This document shows, one piece after another, positions 1-8,548 of a stretch of 43,561 nt of DNA. Each line of letters opens with the position of its first letter. The first letter of the stretch is position 1. The stretch is from the NCBI GenBank assembly GCA_025459265.1, contig JALOQX010000008.1, positions 1-43,561 of the forward strand, written 5' to 3'. The notes below the pieces were generated by a model. It saw only the letters and a program-made list of their open reading frames with translations. It searched no databases and was not told the origin of the DNA. The DNA comes from Pirellulaceae bacterium (GTDB taxonomy: Bacteria > Planctomycetota > Planctomycetia > Pirellulales > Pirellulaceae). A program made the position numbers and the translations under genes.

Positions 1-363
1 CGCGTCGTACGTCGGACTGACCACTTCGGCCAGCGACATGCCCGACATCTGCCCCAGCACCTGTCCCGCCAGCTCCAGGCCGGCGAAGTAGATCATGACG
101 GCCAGGCCCAACGCCAGGCCGATCAGGAATTCGCCGGCCAGCAGCAGGCCGATGTGCAGGACATCCTGCGCGTCGCGGACCGGCACGTGCCACTGCAGGG
201 GTGTGATGATCAGCGTGAGGCCGACCGCCAGGAACGCCCGGACCCGCACCGGGATCGCCCGGGAACTCCAGACCGGCGCCAGTGTCAGCAAACCGCTGAC
301 CCGGGCCAGCACCAGCACGAACACGATCACCTGCTGCGTGTAGAGCGCCAGCCAGGTCTCCAT
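1..363 (-). CDS. fliR: Flagellar export gate protein FliR (N-terminal part, cut by window edge)
   Basis: Integral membrane component of the flagellar type III export gate, which works with FliP and FliQ. Only the first 121 residues are in the window; the frame is still open at position 1. The visible protein begins METWLALYTQQ and has alternating hydrophobic helices, with a later segment around EFLIGLALGLAVMIYFAGLE followed by AGQVLGQMSG, which is typical FliR. The ATG at 363 lies 30 bp after the fliQ stop. Position and order (fliO-fliP-fliQ-fliR) agree with the standard gate gene order; flhB would be expected next, outside the window. Confidence 0.93.
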   Translation of the reverse strand, partial: METWLALYTQQVIVFVLVLARVSGLLTLAPVWSSRAIPVRVRAFLAVGLTLIITPLQWHVPVRDAQDVLHIGLLLAGEFLIGLALGLAVMIYFAGLELAGQVLGQMSGMSLAEVVSPTYDA

Positions 364-393
364 ACGCGCTCCCTCGCGCCGCACGCGTGCCCG

Positions 394-669
394 TCAGCCG
401 CCCAGCAACGTGCGGGGAATGTTGGTGAACAGGTCGTGCGAGTAGGTCATCATCCGCTGAATCAACCACGGCAGGCAGATCGCCAGGACCACCACCATGG
501 TGACAATCTTCGGGACGAACGAGACGGTCTGGTCCTGGATCTGGGTCAGTGCCTGCACCAAGCCGATCAGCAGACCGACGACGACGCCGACCAGCAGGAC
601 CGGGGCGCCGACCAGCAGCGCCATCCAGAGGGCTTCCCGCCCCAAGTCGACCGCTGTTTGCGCATCCAT
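394..669 (-). CDS. fliQ: Flagellar export gate protein FliQ
   Basis: Small two-helix membrane subunit of the export gate. The ATG at 669 gives 91 residues, close to the family's usual 89. Two hydrophobic segments (about residues 15-40 and 55-75) flank the conserved polar stretch QALTQIQDQTVSFVPK, a hallmark of FliQ. It lies between fliP and fliR with short gaps of about 30 bp, so it is co-transcribed with them. The frame stays open further upstream, but that part overlaps fliP and shows no FliQ features; it is rejected. Confidence 0.96.
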   Translation of the reverse strand: MDAQTAVDLGREALWMALLVGAPVLLVGVVVGLLIGLVQALTQIQDQTVSFVPKIVTMVVVLAICLPWLIQRMMTYSHDLFTNIPRTLLGG

Positions 670-698
670 GTTGCAGGACCCTCCGCCAGGACACGGTT

Positions 699-1574
699 TC
701 AGTACAGGGTGCCAAAACTCTCGAGCAGCAGGCCGACGACCAGCCGCCAGCCGTCCACGAGCACGAACAGGATCAGTTTGAGCGGCAGGGAGATCATGAC
801 GGGCGGCAGCATGAGCATGCCCATCGAGATCGTGACGCTGGCCACCACGATGTCCAGGATCAGGAACGGCAGATAGATCTGGAACCCAATCAGGAAGGCG
901 ATCTTCAGTTCGCTCATCAGGTAGGCCGGCAGCAGCACCTGCAGCGGCACGTCGTCGAACGTCTGCGGCGCGGGCGTGTCGGGAGGGAGATACCGATAGA
1001 AGATGTGAATGTCTTGCGTGTTGCCGGCCGCGTCGATCTGCCGCGCCATGAACCGCTTGATCGGCAAGGCCCCGCGTTGCCACGCCTCCTCCAGCGTCAT
1101 CTGGCTGCGCGGGTGCGTGTAGGGCGCGATCGCGTCGTCGTACACGTCTTTCCACACGGGCGTCATGATCAGCAAGGTCAGAAACAGCGCCAGCGAGGTG
1201 ATCACCTGGCTGGGCGGGAGCTGCTGCGTGCCCAGCGCCTGACGCAGCAGGCCGAGCACCACAATCATCCGCACGAAGCTGGTCGTCATCAGCAGCACGG
1301 CCGGCGCCAGGCTCAGAACGGTCAGCAACAGCATGACCTGCAGGGCGGACGTCAGCCCCTGCGGGCTGGTCCAGAGGTCCGGTCCCCCGCCCAGAAAGTC
1401 GGTCATGCGGGCCGGACCGTCCGGCGTCCGTTCCTGGGCCGCGACCGGCGTGCAGGACCCGAGCGCAACGCCGACGGCGACCAGTCCCGCAGCCAGCAGG
1501 CCGAGGGCACCTCCGCGCCGCCGCTCGTGTGCGGCCGCCCCGTCGTGTGAGGGTGAATGACGCGTGGCGGACAT
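699..1574 (-). CDS. fliP: Flagellar export gate protein FliP
   Basis: Core subunit of the FliPQR export gate, 291 residues. Residues 22-46 look like a cleavable signal peptide, as in enterobacterial FliP; it holds a Cys in LGSC just before an AQE-type site. The mature part has the family pattern: a hydrophobic helix, then [36 protein letters not shown], a central hydrophilic region ending in a domain with [18 protein letters not shown], and the final helices around [17 protein letters not shown]. The ATG at 1574 lies 31 bp after the fliO stop. Confidence 0.97.
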   Translation of the reverse strand: MSATRHSPSHDGAAAHERRRGGALGLLAAGLVAVGVALGSCTPVAAQERTPDGPARMTDFLGGGPDLWTSPQGLTSALQVMLLLTVLSLAPAVLLMTTSFVRMIVVLGLLRQALGTQQLPPSQVITSLALFLTLLIMTPVWKDVYDDAIAPYTHPRSQMTLEEAWQRGALPIKRFMARQIDAAGNTQDIHIFYRYLPPDTPAPQTFDDVPLQVLLPAYLMSELKIAFLIGFQIYLPFLILDIVVASVTISMGMLMLPPVMISLPLKLILFVLVDGWRLVVGLLLESFGTLY

Positions 1575-1605
1575 GGACGCGGTTCTCGCGAGTTCTGGGG
1601 CCGGC

Positions 1606-2316
1606 CTAGGACACGGACGAGCGTGGACGACGATCGGAGCTGGCGAACGCGTCGGCGTCGCGACCGGCCGCCGCGGGCCACGACGCCGCGGGGGACGCCC
1701 CCAACTGCTGCAGCACCTGACGAAACGAATCCGAAATGCTCCCCGGCTGCTGCTGGCGGCACAGCCCGCACAGCTGATTCACCTCGTCCGGATCGGTGAT
1801 TTCGCTCAACGCCTCGGCATGCTCGGCCGTCACGGAGATCAGCACGAGGCGTCGCCCCAGGCGGATCAACTGCAGGTGATGGCGGCTGGCCAACTGTACC
1901 CGGCCAAGGACTTCGAGTACGTCGCTGGGCAGCGTGGCGGCGGTCTTGGGAAACGCGCGGCGCGACAACCAGACGAACAGGAAGAACAGCCCGAGCACGA
2001 TGGCCAGACTGCTGCCGACGACCAGGGCCATGCTGCCCGTGGTGCGGCGACCGCCGGTCGTGGGCGCAGAACGCACTGCAGTCGGCGGCGCAATCGGGAT
2101 CGGCTCCCCCTGCCCTGCTCCCTGGAAGCGTGCCGCCGCCGACAGATCGCGGGCCACCTCGGTCCCGGTCCGCAAGCGCGCCGCCGGAGTGGCGCCGGGG
2201 GTCCCGCCGGGCACCGCACTGTGTGGCGGCGCCGTCTGACCCTGGCTGGGCGTACCCATCAGCGCCCACAACAACAGGGCGATCACGATGCGCGGCATCC
2301 TTGCCTGACCTTTCAC
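1606..2316 (-). CDS. fliO: Flagellar biosynthesis protein FliO
   Basis: Assembly factor for the FliP ring, 236 residues. It has an N-terminal signal-like segment (residues 8-25), a Gly/Ala/Pro/Thr-rich extra-cytoplasmic stretch, one membrane helix (about 95-117, [20 protein letters not shown]) and a cytoplasmic FliO domain containing [19 protein letters not shown] and [14 protein letters not shown]. The GTG at 2316 overlaps the fliN stop by 4 nt (GTGA), which suggests translational coupling. An in-frame ATG at 2298 is an alternative start that would keep the signal sequence. Sequence is poorly conserved in this family, so assignment rests on the domain pattern and the place between fliN and fliP. 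Confidence 0.88.
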   Translation of the reverse strand: MKGQARMPRIVIALLLWALMGTPSQGQTAPPHSAVPGGTPGATPAARLRTGTEVARDLSAAARFQGAGQGEPIPIAPPTAVRSAPTTGGRRTTGSMALVVGSSLAIVLGLFFLFVWLSRRAFPKTAATLPSDVLEVLGRVQLASRHHLQLIRLGRRLVLISVTAEHAEALSEITDPDEVNQLCGLCRQQQPGSISDSFRQVLQQLGASPAASWPAAAGRDADAFASSDRRPRSSVS

Positions 2317-2870
2317 TCGTCTCCGGCGATCAACTCCGCGATCCGCACACAGAAATTGTCGTTGAGCACCAGCACCTCGCCCCGGGCCACCAGCCGTCCG
2401 TTGACGTACACGTCGACGGGATCTCCGGCGAGTTTGTCCAACGGCACGACCGACCCGCGGCGCAGCTGCAGGACGTCTTCCAGATACATGGCGGTGCGGC
2501 CCAGCTCGATGCGCAGATCCAGCTCCACGTCGCGCAGCAGATCGAGCGACGCGCGTTCGGTCGACGCCGGCGCCGTCGTCAGATCCTTCAGCTCAAACCG
2601 CTCCAGGTGCGGCACCGGGTTGTGCTGCGGTTCGTCGACCGACCGGATGGCCTGTTCCGCCTGGGCCAGGAGAAACTGCACGTCCTCGTCGATCGGGCCG
2701 CTCGACGCGATGGCAGACGCCTCGGTGGCATGGGCCGCCTTCGTGCGGGCCGTGCCCGGCCCCGGCTCTGGTCCGCTGCCGGACGCTGTCGCACGCGGCG
2801 GCCCGACGGCCGCCTCGCGCAGAATCTGCTCGACCTCCTCGTGCCCGAGGTTCTCCGCCGCGTCGGTCAT
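2313..2870 (-). CDS. fliN: Flagellar C-ring protein FliN (with long N-terminal extension)
   Basis: C-ring switch subunit, 185 residues. The SpoA/FliN domain occupies about residues 108-183, with DLRIELGRTAMYLEDVLQL, the GSVVPLDKLAGDPVDVYVNG turn and a VRI close to the end. Canonical FliN proteins are about 100-140 residues; here about 100 extra residues precede the domain. They include LGHEEVEQILREA (residues 8-20), which resembles the CheY-binding peptide at the start of FliM and FliY, and a second acidic helix (PIDEDVQFLLAQAEQA). fliM itself is missing between this gene and fliL. It overlaps fliO by 4 nt. Confidence 0.93.
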   Translation of the reverse strand: MTDAAENLGHEEVEQILREAAVGPPRATASGSGPEPGPGTARTKAAHATEASAIASSGPIDEDVQFLLAQAEQAIRSVDEPQHNPVPHLERFELKDLTTAPASTERASLDLLRDVELDLRIELGRTAMYLEDVLQLRRGSVVPLDKLAGDPVDVYVNGRLVARGEVLVLNDNFCVRIAELIAGDE

Positions 2871-2918
2871 GGCATGGCCTTCCCCGCAGACTGCTCGGCT
2901 GTCGCCTGTGCCGGCCGA

Positions 2919-3461
2919 CTACAGCTCGACAAATGTGTAGTCTGCAAAGATGACGGACTGCAGCACCGGCCGACCAAACAAGGCGTTACTTTTCTCTAAA
3001 AACCGCCTTTTGATCAACCCCAACCCGGCGTCTTCCAGGTCTTTCACGTCACAATTCCGGATTTCCATGATGACCAGATCGCGGAAGCGACGCTCGTGGC
3101 GCTGAAACAGCTCTTTGAACGACTCGGCATCCGCCTCAGCCACCGTGCCGAAGAGATGGAAATCCGTGCGGAAGGTGGCCTCGGTCGGCAGCCGGTGGTT
3201 GGTGACGGTGAAGTTGCCCAGATCCACCTCGACGAACGCGGTTGCTGCGGCCGGGGAAACGGCCTCCGTGGCGGCGGCTTCCGCTTCCGCGGCGGTGGCC
3301 AGCTGTTCGACCTGAGCGGCGACTTCGCTCGCGCTGGGCAGCCAGAAGTACGCAAAGAGGCACTCGGCGATCACCACCGCCCCCAAAAAGGTGGCGATGA
3401 GAATGCGGGCAACCAAGGAAGTCCTGGGTGTTTCAGTGGTGGGTTTTTCGGCATCGGGCAT
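2919..3461 (-). CDS. fliL: Flagellar basal-body-associated protein FliL
   Basis: Single-pass inner-membrane protein that sits around the stator and supports torque generation. The ATG at 3461 gives 180 residues and has an AAGGA ribosome site 9 nt upstream; a TTG at 3494 is open but lacks this and is not preferred. Membrane helix at about residues 17-40 (VARILIATFLGAVVIAECLF), an Ala/Glu-rich coiled linker (50-75), then a FliL-like stomatin-type domain with VEVDLGNFTVTNHRLPTEA and a tail ending in VIFADYTFVEL. It follows motB in the operon, as in many flagellar clusters. Confidence 0.9.
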   Translation of the reverse strand: MPDAEKPTTETPRTSLVARILIATFLGAVVIAECLFAYFWLPSASEVAAQVEQLATAAEAEAAATEAVSPAAATAFVEVDLGNFTVTNHRLPTEATFRTDFHLFGTVAEADAESFKELFQRHERRFRDLVIMEIRNCDVKDLEDAGLGLIKRRFLEKSNALFGRPVLQSVIFADYTFVEL

Positions 3462-3517
3462 GGCGGTGTTTCCTTTTCGAAGGGGCGTGGCCAAGGGCCA
3501 GCAAGGCCACGCGGGAT

Positions 3518-4288
3518 CTATGGGATATCGCCATCCGTGTAGCGTTGATTCTGCTCCTCCTGGGTCCCCATCAAGTCGGTTACCACTTCATCGAGCATGA
3601 AGACTTCCACGCGGGGATTACGGGTCTGGCTCACTTGGTCAGGGGTAATGTGGAGCGGTTCGTAGGGGCCGGCGATCGAAATGCGCAACCGCGGTTCCTC
3701 GATGCCCAGCTGGTCGACCAGGTACCGCACGGTGTGCCAGCTGCGCTGGTAAGCCAGCTCCGAGTGGCTGCGCCAGGGACTGCCCACCGGAATAGGCCGC
3801 TGCGACGTGTGTCCACGGACCTCGATCTTCTGTGGCTTGCCGCGCAGCGACAGCGCGAGTTGCTGCAGGTCGTACTGGGCACGCTCATCCAGCTCGGCGG
3901 AGGCTTCGTCGAAGAAAATCACGGCGCCGATGTTGGTCCGTTCGCCCGGGCGGATGATCCGCACGCGCGGGAAATCTCCGGTAGCCGCCTGCACCTTGTC
4001 GCCACCCTGCATCAGGTTCAGCCGGCGGGCCCTTCCGTCGTTGGCCACCTGGGCGATGCGCGTGCTGCGCGGCTGCGACGTTCCGGGGGCCAGGCTGGCG
4101 ACGGACGTGTCGTAGCCAAACCGGCGGATGATCGAGTCGACCATGGCCTGGTATTTCTCTTCCTGTTTGATCTCGCTCATGGAGACCAGCATGATGAAGA
4201 ACGTCAGCAGCAACGACATCATGTCGCCGAACGTGACGATCCACTCAGGGACTCCACCGCCGCTATCCTCTTCCTGCAACAGGGACAT
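3518..4288 (-). CDS. motB: Flagellar stator protein MotB
   Basis: Peptidoglycan-anchored stator subunit, 256 residues. The N-terminal membrane helix contains the proton-carrying Asp (D22, in TFGDMMSLLLTFFIM). A plug/linker region follows, then an OmpA-like domain (about 118-233) with IGAVIFFDEASAELDE and NPRVEVFML. In the binding loop the usual GHTD reads GHTS (S162), while the partner Arg is kept (R182 in LAYQRSW). It starts 2 bp after the motA stop and the two are clearly co-translated. The Asp-to-Ser change may alter wall binding; see findings. Confidence 0.95.
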   Translation of the reverse strand: MSLLQEEDSGGGVPEWIVTFGDMMSLLLTFFIMLVSMSEIKQEEKYQAMVDSIIRRFGYDTSVASLAPGTSQPRSTRIAQVANDGRARRLNLMQGGDKVQAATGDFPRVRIIRPGERTNIGAVIFFDEASAELDERAQYDLQQLALSLRGKPQKIEVRGHTSQRPIPVGSPWRSHSELAYQRSWHTVRYLVDQLGIEEPRLRISIAGPYEPLHITPDQVSQTRNPRVEVFMLDEVVTDLMGTQEEQNQRYTDGDIP

Positions 4289-4290
4289 GG

Positions 4291-5061
4291 TCAGGCTGCC
4301 TCCTCAGCGGGTCGCAGCTTCGGTGGGAGGAACGTGTTGAGCTTCTGCTCGACCACACGCGGATTCTCGCCCGACTGGATCGCCATGATGCCGCGGATGA
4401 TGATCTCCAGACCGAGCATTTCCTGTTTGTTGATGAACCCCAGTTTTTCGGCGAACGGCAGGAACACAACGTTGGAAGCGACGGCGCCATAGAGCGTCGT
4501 AATGAGCGCCACGGCCATGCCCGATCCGATGCTGGACGGGTCCGACATGTTGCTCAACATCATGATCAGCCCCATGAGCGTGCCGATCATGCCGAAGGCA
4601 GGCGCGAACTTGCCCATCTGGTCCATGATCGATTTCCCCTCGCGGTGCCGCGTCGCCACCGCCTCCATCTCGGTCCGCATGATGTCTTCAATCACCTCGG
4701 GACGCGTGCCGTCCACGGCCATCTGAATACCCAGGCGAATGAACGAGTTGTCCACTTCATTCAGCCGACCTTCCAGCGCCAGCAGACCGTCGCGCCGCGC
4801 CGTCTCGGCCAGGCTGACAAGCTGTTCAATCAGCTGCGGGATGCTGGGGGACTTGTTCAAGAACACCTTCTTGGTGACCAGCGGCAGGTTGAGCAGCGTG
4901 CGCAGGGGAAAACACAGGAATGTCGCCCCGATCGCGCCGCCAAATACGACCAGCACCGACGGTACGTCCCAGAAGGCGGACATCGGGGCCGAGCCCGCTG
5001 CGATCGAACCGAACACCAGGCCTAAGGCCAGGAGCAATCCCACGACACTGGCAATATCCAT
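4291..5061 (-). CDS. motA: Flagellar stator protein MotA
   Basis: Proton-channel stator subunit, 256 residues, four membrane helices (about 3-22, 33-52, 148-168, 180-202). The cytoplasmic loop carries ETARRDGLLALEGRL, holding R90 and E97, which match the MotA residues known in E. coli to contact FliG (R90, E98). The conserved MGKFAPAFGMIGTLMGLI and GSGMAVALITTLYGAVASN segments are both present. The ATG at 5061 follows flbD by about 50 bp; it is directly followed by motB. Confidence 0.96.
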   Translation of the reverse strand: MDIASVVGLLLALGLVFGSIAAGSAPMSAFWDVPSVLVVFGGAIGATFLCFPLRTLLNLPLVTKKVFLNKSPSIPQLIEQLVSLAETARRDGLLALEGRLNEVDNSFIRLGIQMAVDGTRPEVIEDIMRTEMEAVATRHREGKSIMDQMGKFAPAFGMIGTLMGLIMMLSNMSDPSSIGSGMAVALITTLYGAVASNVVFLPFAEKLGFINKQEMLGLEIIIRGIMAIQSGENPRVVEQKLNTFLPPKLRPAEEAA

Positions 5062-5109
5062 ACGTTCCTCACGTCCAGGACAAACCGCCCCAGCGGTCCG
5101 TCACGTTTC

Positions 5110-5358
5110 TCACACCTCGCCCGGCGCCGCGCCGCCCGCGGCGAACGACCCCGATCCGTTCACCTTCGGCGGGGGAACCAGGTACTTCGACTGCTGATAC
5201 GCCAGCGTCCGCTCCAGTACTTGGTCCATGGTTTCCCGTACCACCAGCCGTTCCCCCGACGTCAACGTGATAAATGTGTCCGGCCGGGCTTCCACGTACC
5301 GGATCAGTTCGGCGTTGAGGATGAACGGTTCCCCATCCAGGTGCGTGAGTCGAATCAT
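5110..5358 (-). CDS. flbD: Flagellar FlbD family protein
   Basis: Small protein of the FlbD/SwrD family, 82 residues, needed in Bacillus for full stator power. The ATG at 5358 gives MIRLTHLDGEPFILN, which matches the family start almost exactly; ITLTSGERLVVRETMDQVLERTLAYQ follows in two parts, with a Gly/Ala-rich tail. The frame is open to 5427 but that extension is Pro/Arg-rich and unlike the family. The gene sits between flgE and motA, the usual flbD position. Confidence 0.9.
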   Translation of the reverse strand: MIRLTHLDGEPFILNAELIRYVEARPDTFITLTSGERLVVRETMDQVLERTLAYQQSKYLVPPPKVNGSGSFAAGGAAPGEV

Positions 5359-5515
5359 GGCCTTCTGCCCCGGTCGGGTGGTTCGTGGCGGGGTCGGCGG
5401 CGCGCGCAACGGACCCTGGAAAAACATAGGACACGGACTGCGTGGTCAACGGTCCGCGGGCTCCCAATCGGTGCGATCCTCCTTGTCAGGTCCTGTGCGC
5501 AGCCATCGTTCGGCG

Positions 5516-7990
5516 CTAGCGGCGGAGATTCAGCAGGTCGTCGAGTAACTGTTGTGATGTCGAGATCACCCGGGAGTTCGCCCGGTACTGGGTGGACGCC
5601 AGCAGCAGGTCAATCAGGTTTTCCCCGGTGTCGGTGTTGGACAGCTCCAGGGCCCCGCCGACGATGCCGCCCAGTCCCAGATCACCCGGGTTGCCTTCGA
5701 CGGGCAGGCCGGAATTGAAGCTTACACCGAAGAGGTTTTCGCCTCGCTGTTGGAGCCCGATCGGGTTGGCGAAGCGTGCCAGCCGGATCTGTCCGAGTGT
5801 GCGGGAAATGCCGTTGCTGAAGACCCCTTCGATCTCCCCTCCCTCGCCGATGCTGTAGCTGGTGAGTGTGCCCACCGGTGAGCCATCCTGGCGCGTGGCC
5901 GCAATGCTGCTCTCGGGGGTGGCAAACCCCGTGACCTGGGAGAAATCCAGATCGAACGCGAGCGGGTCCGTGGAGGGGATATCCTGCCGCAGGATCGTCA
6001 CGACCGGGTTGTCGGCCTGGATCAAGCGGCCTTCGCCGTCGAACGAGATCAATCCGGTGCCCACGGCGATCGGATGGTCTGCGCCCAGCGGGTCGTTGCC
6101 GCTGGAGTCGGCGAACCAGCGGTAGGTGGTCGCGGTGGCATCGCGGGACTGGAGCACGGTGGTGAGTCGGACGTCGAGCGGGATGCCCAGGGAGTCGTAG
6201 ACGATGAACGACGACGAGGCGCTTTGTCCCAGCGCTTCCTGGGCGGTGGTGAAGCCGAGATTGGGCGTCGTGCTCGTGCCGCTGGTGGACGTGAGCTGAA
6301 ATGCCGAGCCGGGGATCTCCACGGCGTTGCCGGTCCCGTTGTTCGAAACCAGACGCAGCCGGCCGTCGCTGGTGATGGTTGCGCCGGGGTCGAGTGTGCC
6401 GGTCTCGCCCGGGATGCGGTTGACCGAGCTGGGCAACGAGGGCGGATCGCCGGGCGTGGCGGTCTGGATCCCGGAGGCGGCGGACAGAAACTGGAGGTAG
6501 TCTCCGACGGTGGTGTCGGCGGCGATCGTGAACGTGGACGGTGCCAACGTGTTGCCACCTTTGCGTCCCGTGTACTCCAGCTCGCCGGGCGTAAACAGCG
6601 ACTGGTACTCGTATCCGTTACGACGGATCACGTTGGTCAGCAAGGTAGCGTTGGTGATCGTCGGGCCGCTGAAATTCAGTTCCCGATTGGCGGGGTTGCT
6701 CAGGTCGGAAATTGCGGCATCGCTGCGCTGATCGACATAGTTCGCGCCCGGGGCCACGCTAGTCACCAGATAATACTGGTTGGCATTGCTGGCCAGGTTC
6801 CGGTAGATGTTGATCGTGGTGTAGACCGGGATGTCCGGGCCGCTGGGGATACTCGGCAGGTCGTCCACTTCGAGCCGGCCGTTCACCACGCTCACCGGTC
6901 CGATGACTTCCGACGGGCGGCTTTCTGCCACGCCCGGTCCGGAGAACGTGACCATGTAGCTGTAGAGGCCGTTGAGTTGGGTGGTATCGAGCTGGGTGCC
7001 GGGCGCGGCGCCGCTGTCGACGAACGTTGTCACGCCGGCGGCCGTGCTGCCGACCAGGCGGTAGTCCGCTTCCGGGTCGCCGGTCACAACGCCCAGCTTG
7101 CGGCGGTACACATTGACCTGATCGAACGGCGCGCTCCCGGTCGCATCGGGCAGGTTGGAGAGCGTGACATTGTTGCCGTCGGCGGCAATCGTCGCGGCGA
7201 TGGTCGTTGAGGAGGCGAGGGATTCCTGGCCGGCGGCGTTGGCGAACGTCACGGCGTACTCGTACTGGTCGCCGGCGATGAAGCTGGAGCCACTGCCGGC
7301 GGCGGCGGCGGACGCGCCGCTGGCGGAGGGACGCGGGACCACGGCGGCGGTCGTGCCGCCACCGGGCGCGTTGACATCCGGGCGTGGCACGCTGGCATCG
7401 CCGAGCACTTCGCTCTGGATGACCTCGGCGGTATCGGCGACGTCCCCGGTGGGCGTCAGGTTGCCGTTGAGAAACACGTTTTGCGTGGCCTGGGCCGCGG
7501 CGGCGGCACCCAGCGGGATGGACAACGGCACGAGTTGGGTGGTCTGCAGTGTGTAAAACTCATCCACGCCGTACCCCAGCAGACGCTGGCCGGTGGCGGA
7601 CACGAGCTCATTGTCCGCATTGGTCTTGAAGATGCCGTTGCGCGTGTAAAGCTGTTCGCCTTGCGGGCCGGCGACAATGAAGAACCCGTCGCCTTGAATG
7701 GCGAGGTCCGAGGGGCTGGAACTGACCTCGATCGCGCCTTGCGAGAAGTTGGGCGCGATCTCGGCGACCTGCACGCCCAGTCCGAGCTGCATTGGGTTTG
7801 TGCCGCCGTTGGTCCCTGTCGGCTGGGACCCCAGGTTCAAGGTACGCAAGAACTGTGTGGCGAAGACCACGTCGGAGGCTTTGAAACCGACCGTCTGCGA
7901 GTTGGCCAGGTTGTTCCCTGCCACGTCAATCTGCACTTCAGCGGCCTGCAGGCCGGTCAGCGCGGTATTCATGGCGGTGGAGAGTCCCAT
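5516..7990 (-). CDS. flgE: Flagellar hook protein FlgE (large, with two inserted FN3-like domains)
   Basis: Hook subunit, 824 residues, about twice the E. coli length. The ATG at 7990 gives MGLSTAMNTALTGLQAAE and has an AAGGAT ribosome site. The N-terminal D0/D1 region has the rod/hook signature GNNLANSQTVGFKAS (25-39) and DGFFIVAGPQG; the C-terminus has SNTDTGENLIDLLLASTQYRANSR in two parts and ends LLDDLLNLRR. The extra central part holds an Ala/Ser/Gly linker (221-236) and two similar beta-rich repeats (about 240-327 and 340-422), each with a YxYxVTF start and an xxxxYR strand, which resemble fibronectin type III folds. Expected to be exported and surface-exposed on the hook. Confidence 0.95.
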   Translation of the reverse strand: MGLSTAMNTALTGLQAAEVQIDVAGNNLANSQTVGFKASDVVFATQFLRTLNLGSQPTGTNGGTNPMQLGLGVQVAEIAPNFSQGAIEVSSSPSDLAIQGDGFFIVAGPQGEQLYTRNGIFKTNADNELVSATGQRLLGYGVDEFYTLQTTQLVPLSIPLGAAAAAQATQNVFLNGNLTPTGDVADTAEVIQSEVLGDASVPRPDVNAPGGGTTAAVVPRPSASGASAAAAGSGSSFIAGDQYEYAVTFANAAGQESLASSTTIAATIAADGNNVTLSNLPDATGSAPFDQVNVYRRKLGVVTGDPEADYRLVGSTAAGVTTFVDSGAAPGTQLDTTQLNGLYSYMVTFSGPGVAESRPSEVIGPVSVVNGRLEVDDLPSIPSGPDIPVYTTINIYRNLASNANQYYLVTSVAPGANYVDQRSDAAISDLSNPANRELNFSGPTITNATLLTNVIRRNGYEYQSLFTPGELEYTGRKGGNTLAPSTFTIAADTTVGDYLQFLSAASGIQTATPGDPPSLPSSVNRIPGETGTLDPGATITSDGRLRLVSNNGTGNAVEIPGSAFQLTSTSGTSTTPNLGFTTAQEALGQSASSSFIVYDSLGIPLDVRLTTVLQSRDATATTYRWFADSSGNDPLGADHPIAVGTGLISFDGEGRLIQADNPVVTILRQDIPSTDPLAFDLDFSQVTGFATPESSIAATRQDGSPVGTLTSYSIGEGGEIEGVFSNGISRTLGQIRLARFANPIGLQQRGENLFGVSFNSGLPVEGNPGDLGLGGIVGGALELSNTDTGENLIDLLLASTQYRANSRVISTSQQLLDDLLNLRR

Positions 7991-8013
7991 GGTGTGATCC
8001 TTATCTGAGTAGT

Positions 8014-8033
8014 TCGTTTGCTGGTACAAACGA
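8014..8033 (-). promoter_or_regulatory. Stem-loop in the flgE leader
   Basis: A perfect 7-bp inverted repeat, TCGTTTG/CAAACGA, encloses a 6-nt loop and ends about 23 nt upstream of the flgE ATG, just before its ribosome site. It lacks a following T-run, so it is not a classic terminator. It may shape translation of the abundant hook protein or mark an mRNA processing site; that role is inference. Confidence 0.4.
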
Positions 8034-8074
8034 GCTGGGTAAATGGAGCGCCGGCGAAGATGCCTGCGGGCGCA

Positions 8075-8518
8075 TCAGCTTTCCTCGTCGGCCGGTAAGA
8101 TCTGACGAATGTTGTTCAGGGCGATCGAGTCGGTGCCGACGTGGATCCGAATCGTGGCGGCATGGCCGTCTGCCGAGGGTGCCACCGTGACTCGGTCCAC
8201 CCGCCCCTGCACGTTCACGCCGTCGTCGTTCAACGCATCGATGTCCCGTCCGATCAGGCTGCTGGCCGTCGTGAGATTCTGGCCCAACAGCACCGCATCG
8301 AGCGTGCTGGTCAGCTTGTCGGTAGCCCCGATCGAGCGGATCTGGCTCAGCTGCTGCAGCATCTCGGTGTTCTTCATCGGGTCGAGCGGGTCCTGATTCT
8401 GCATCTCCGCGATCATCAGGCTCAGGAAGTCGTCCAAGTTGACGGAGCCGAGCCCGCGGTTGCTGACGGGTGACGCGCCGGCGGTCGTCACCGGGTTGAT
8501 ATTGGATGTGGACGTCAT
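8075..8518 (-). CDS. flgD: Flagellar hook capping protein FlgD
   Basis: Hook-cap scaffold protein, 147 residues, short but normal for the minimal form of the family. It carries the diagnostic FlgD N-terminal signature LDDFLSLMIAEMQNQDPLDP followed by MKNTEMLQQLSQIRSIG. The rest (NLTTASSLIGRDIDAL and a beta-rich tail) fits the FlgD central domain. The ATG at 8518 has a GGAAGGA ribosome site. It lies between fliK and flgE, the order usual in gram-positive-type and planctomycete flagellar operons. Confidence 0.95.
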   Translation of the reverse strand: MTSTSNINPVTTAGASPVSNRGLGSVNLDDFLSLMIAEMQNQDPLDPMKNTEMLQQLSQIRSIGATDKLTSTLDAVLLGQNLTTASSLIGRDIDALNDDGVNVQGRVDRVTVAPSADGHAATIRIHVGTDSIALNNIRQILPADEES

Positions 8519-8548
8519 GGGGTAGTTCCTTCCTCTCCTGCGCGATCG

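Noticed and set aside
5069..5467. 132-codon minus-strand frame beginning with TTG behind an AAGGAGG site, over flbD
   Set aside because: Ribosome site is good, but the product is unlike any protein and overlaps flbD in another frame. The site may be a chance match.
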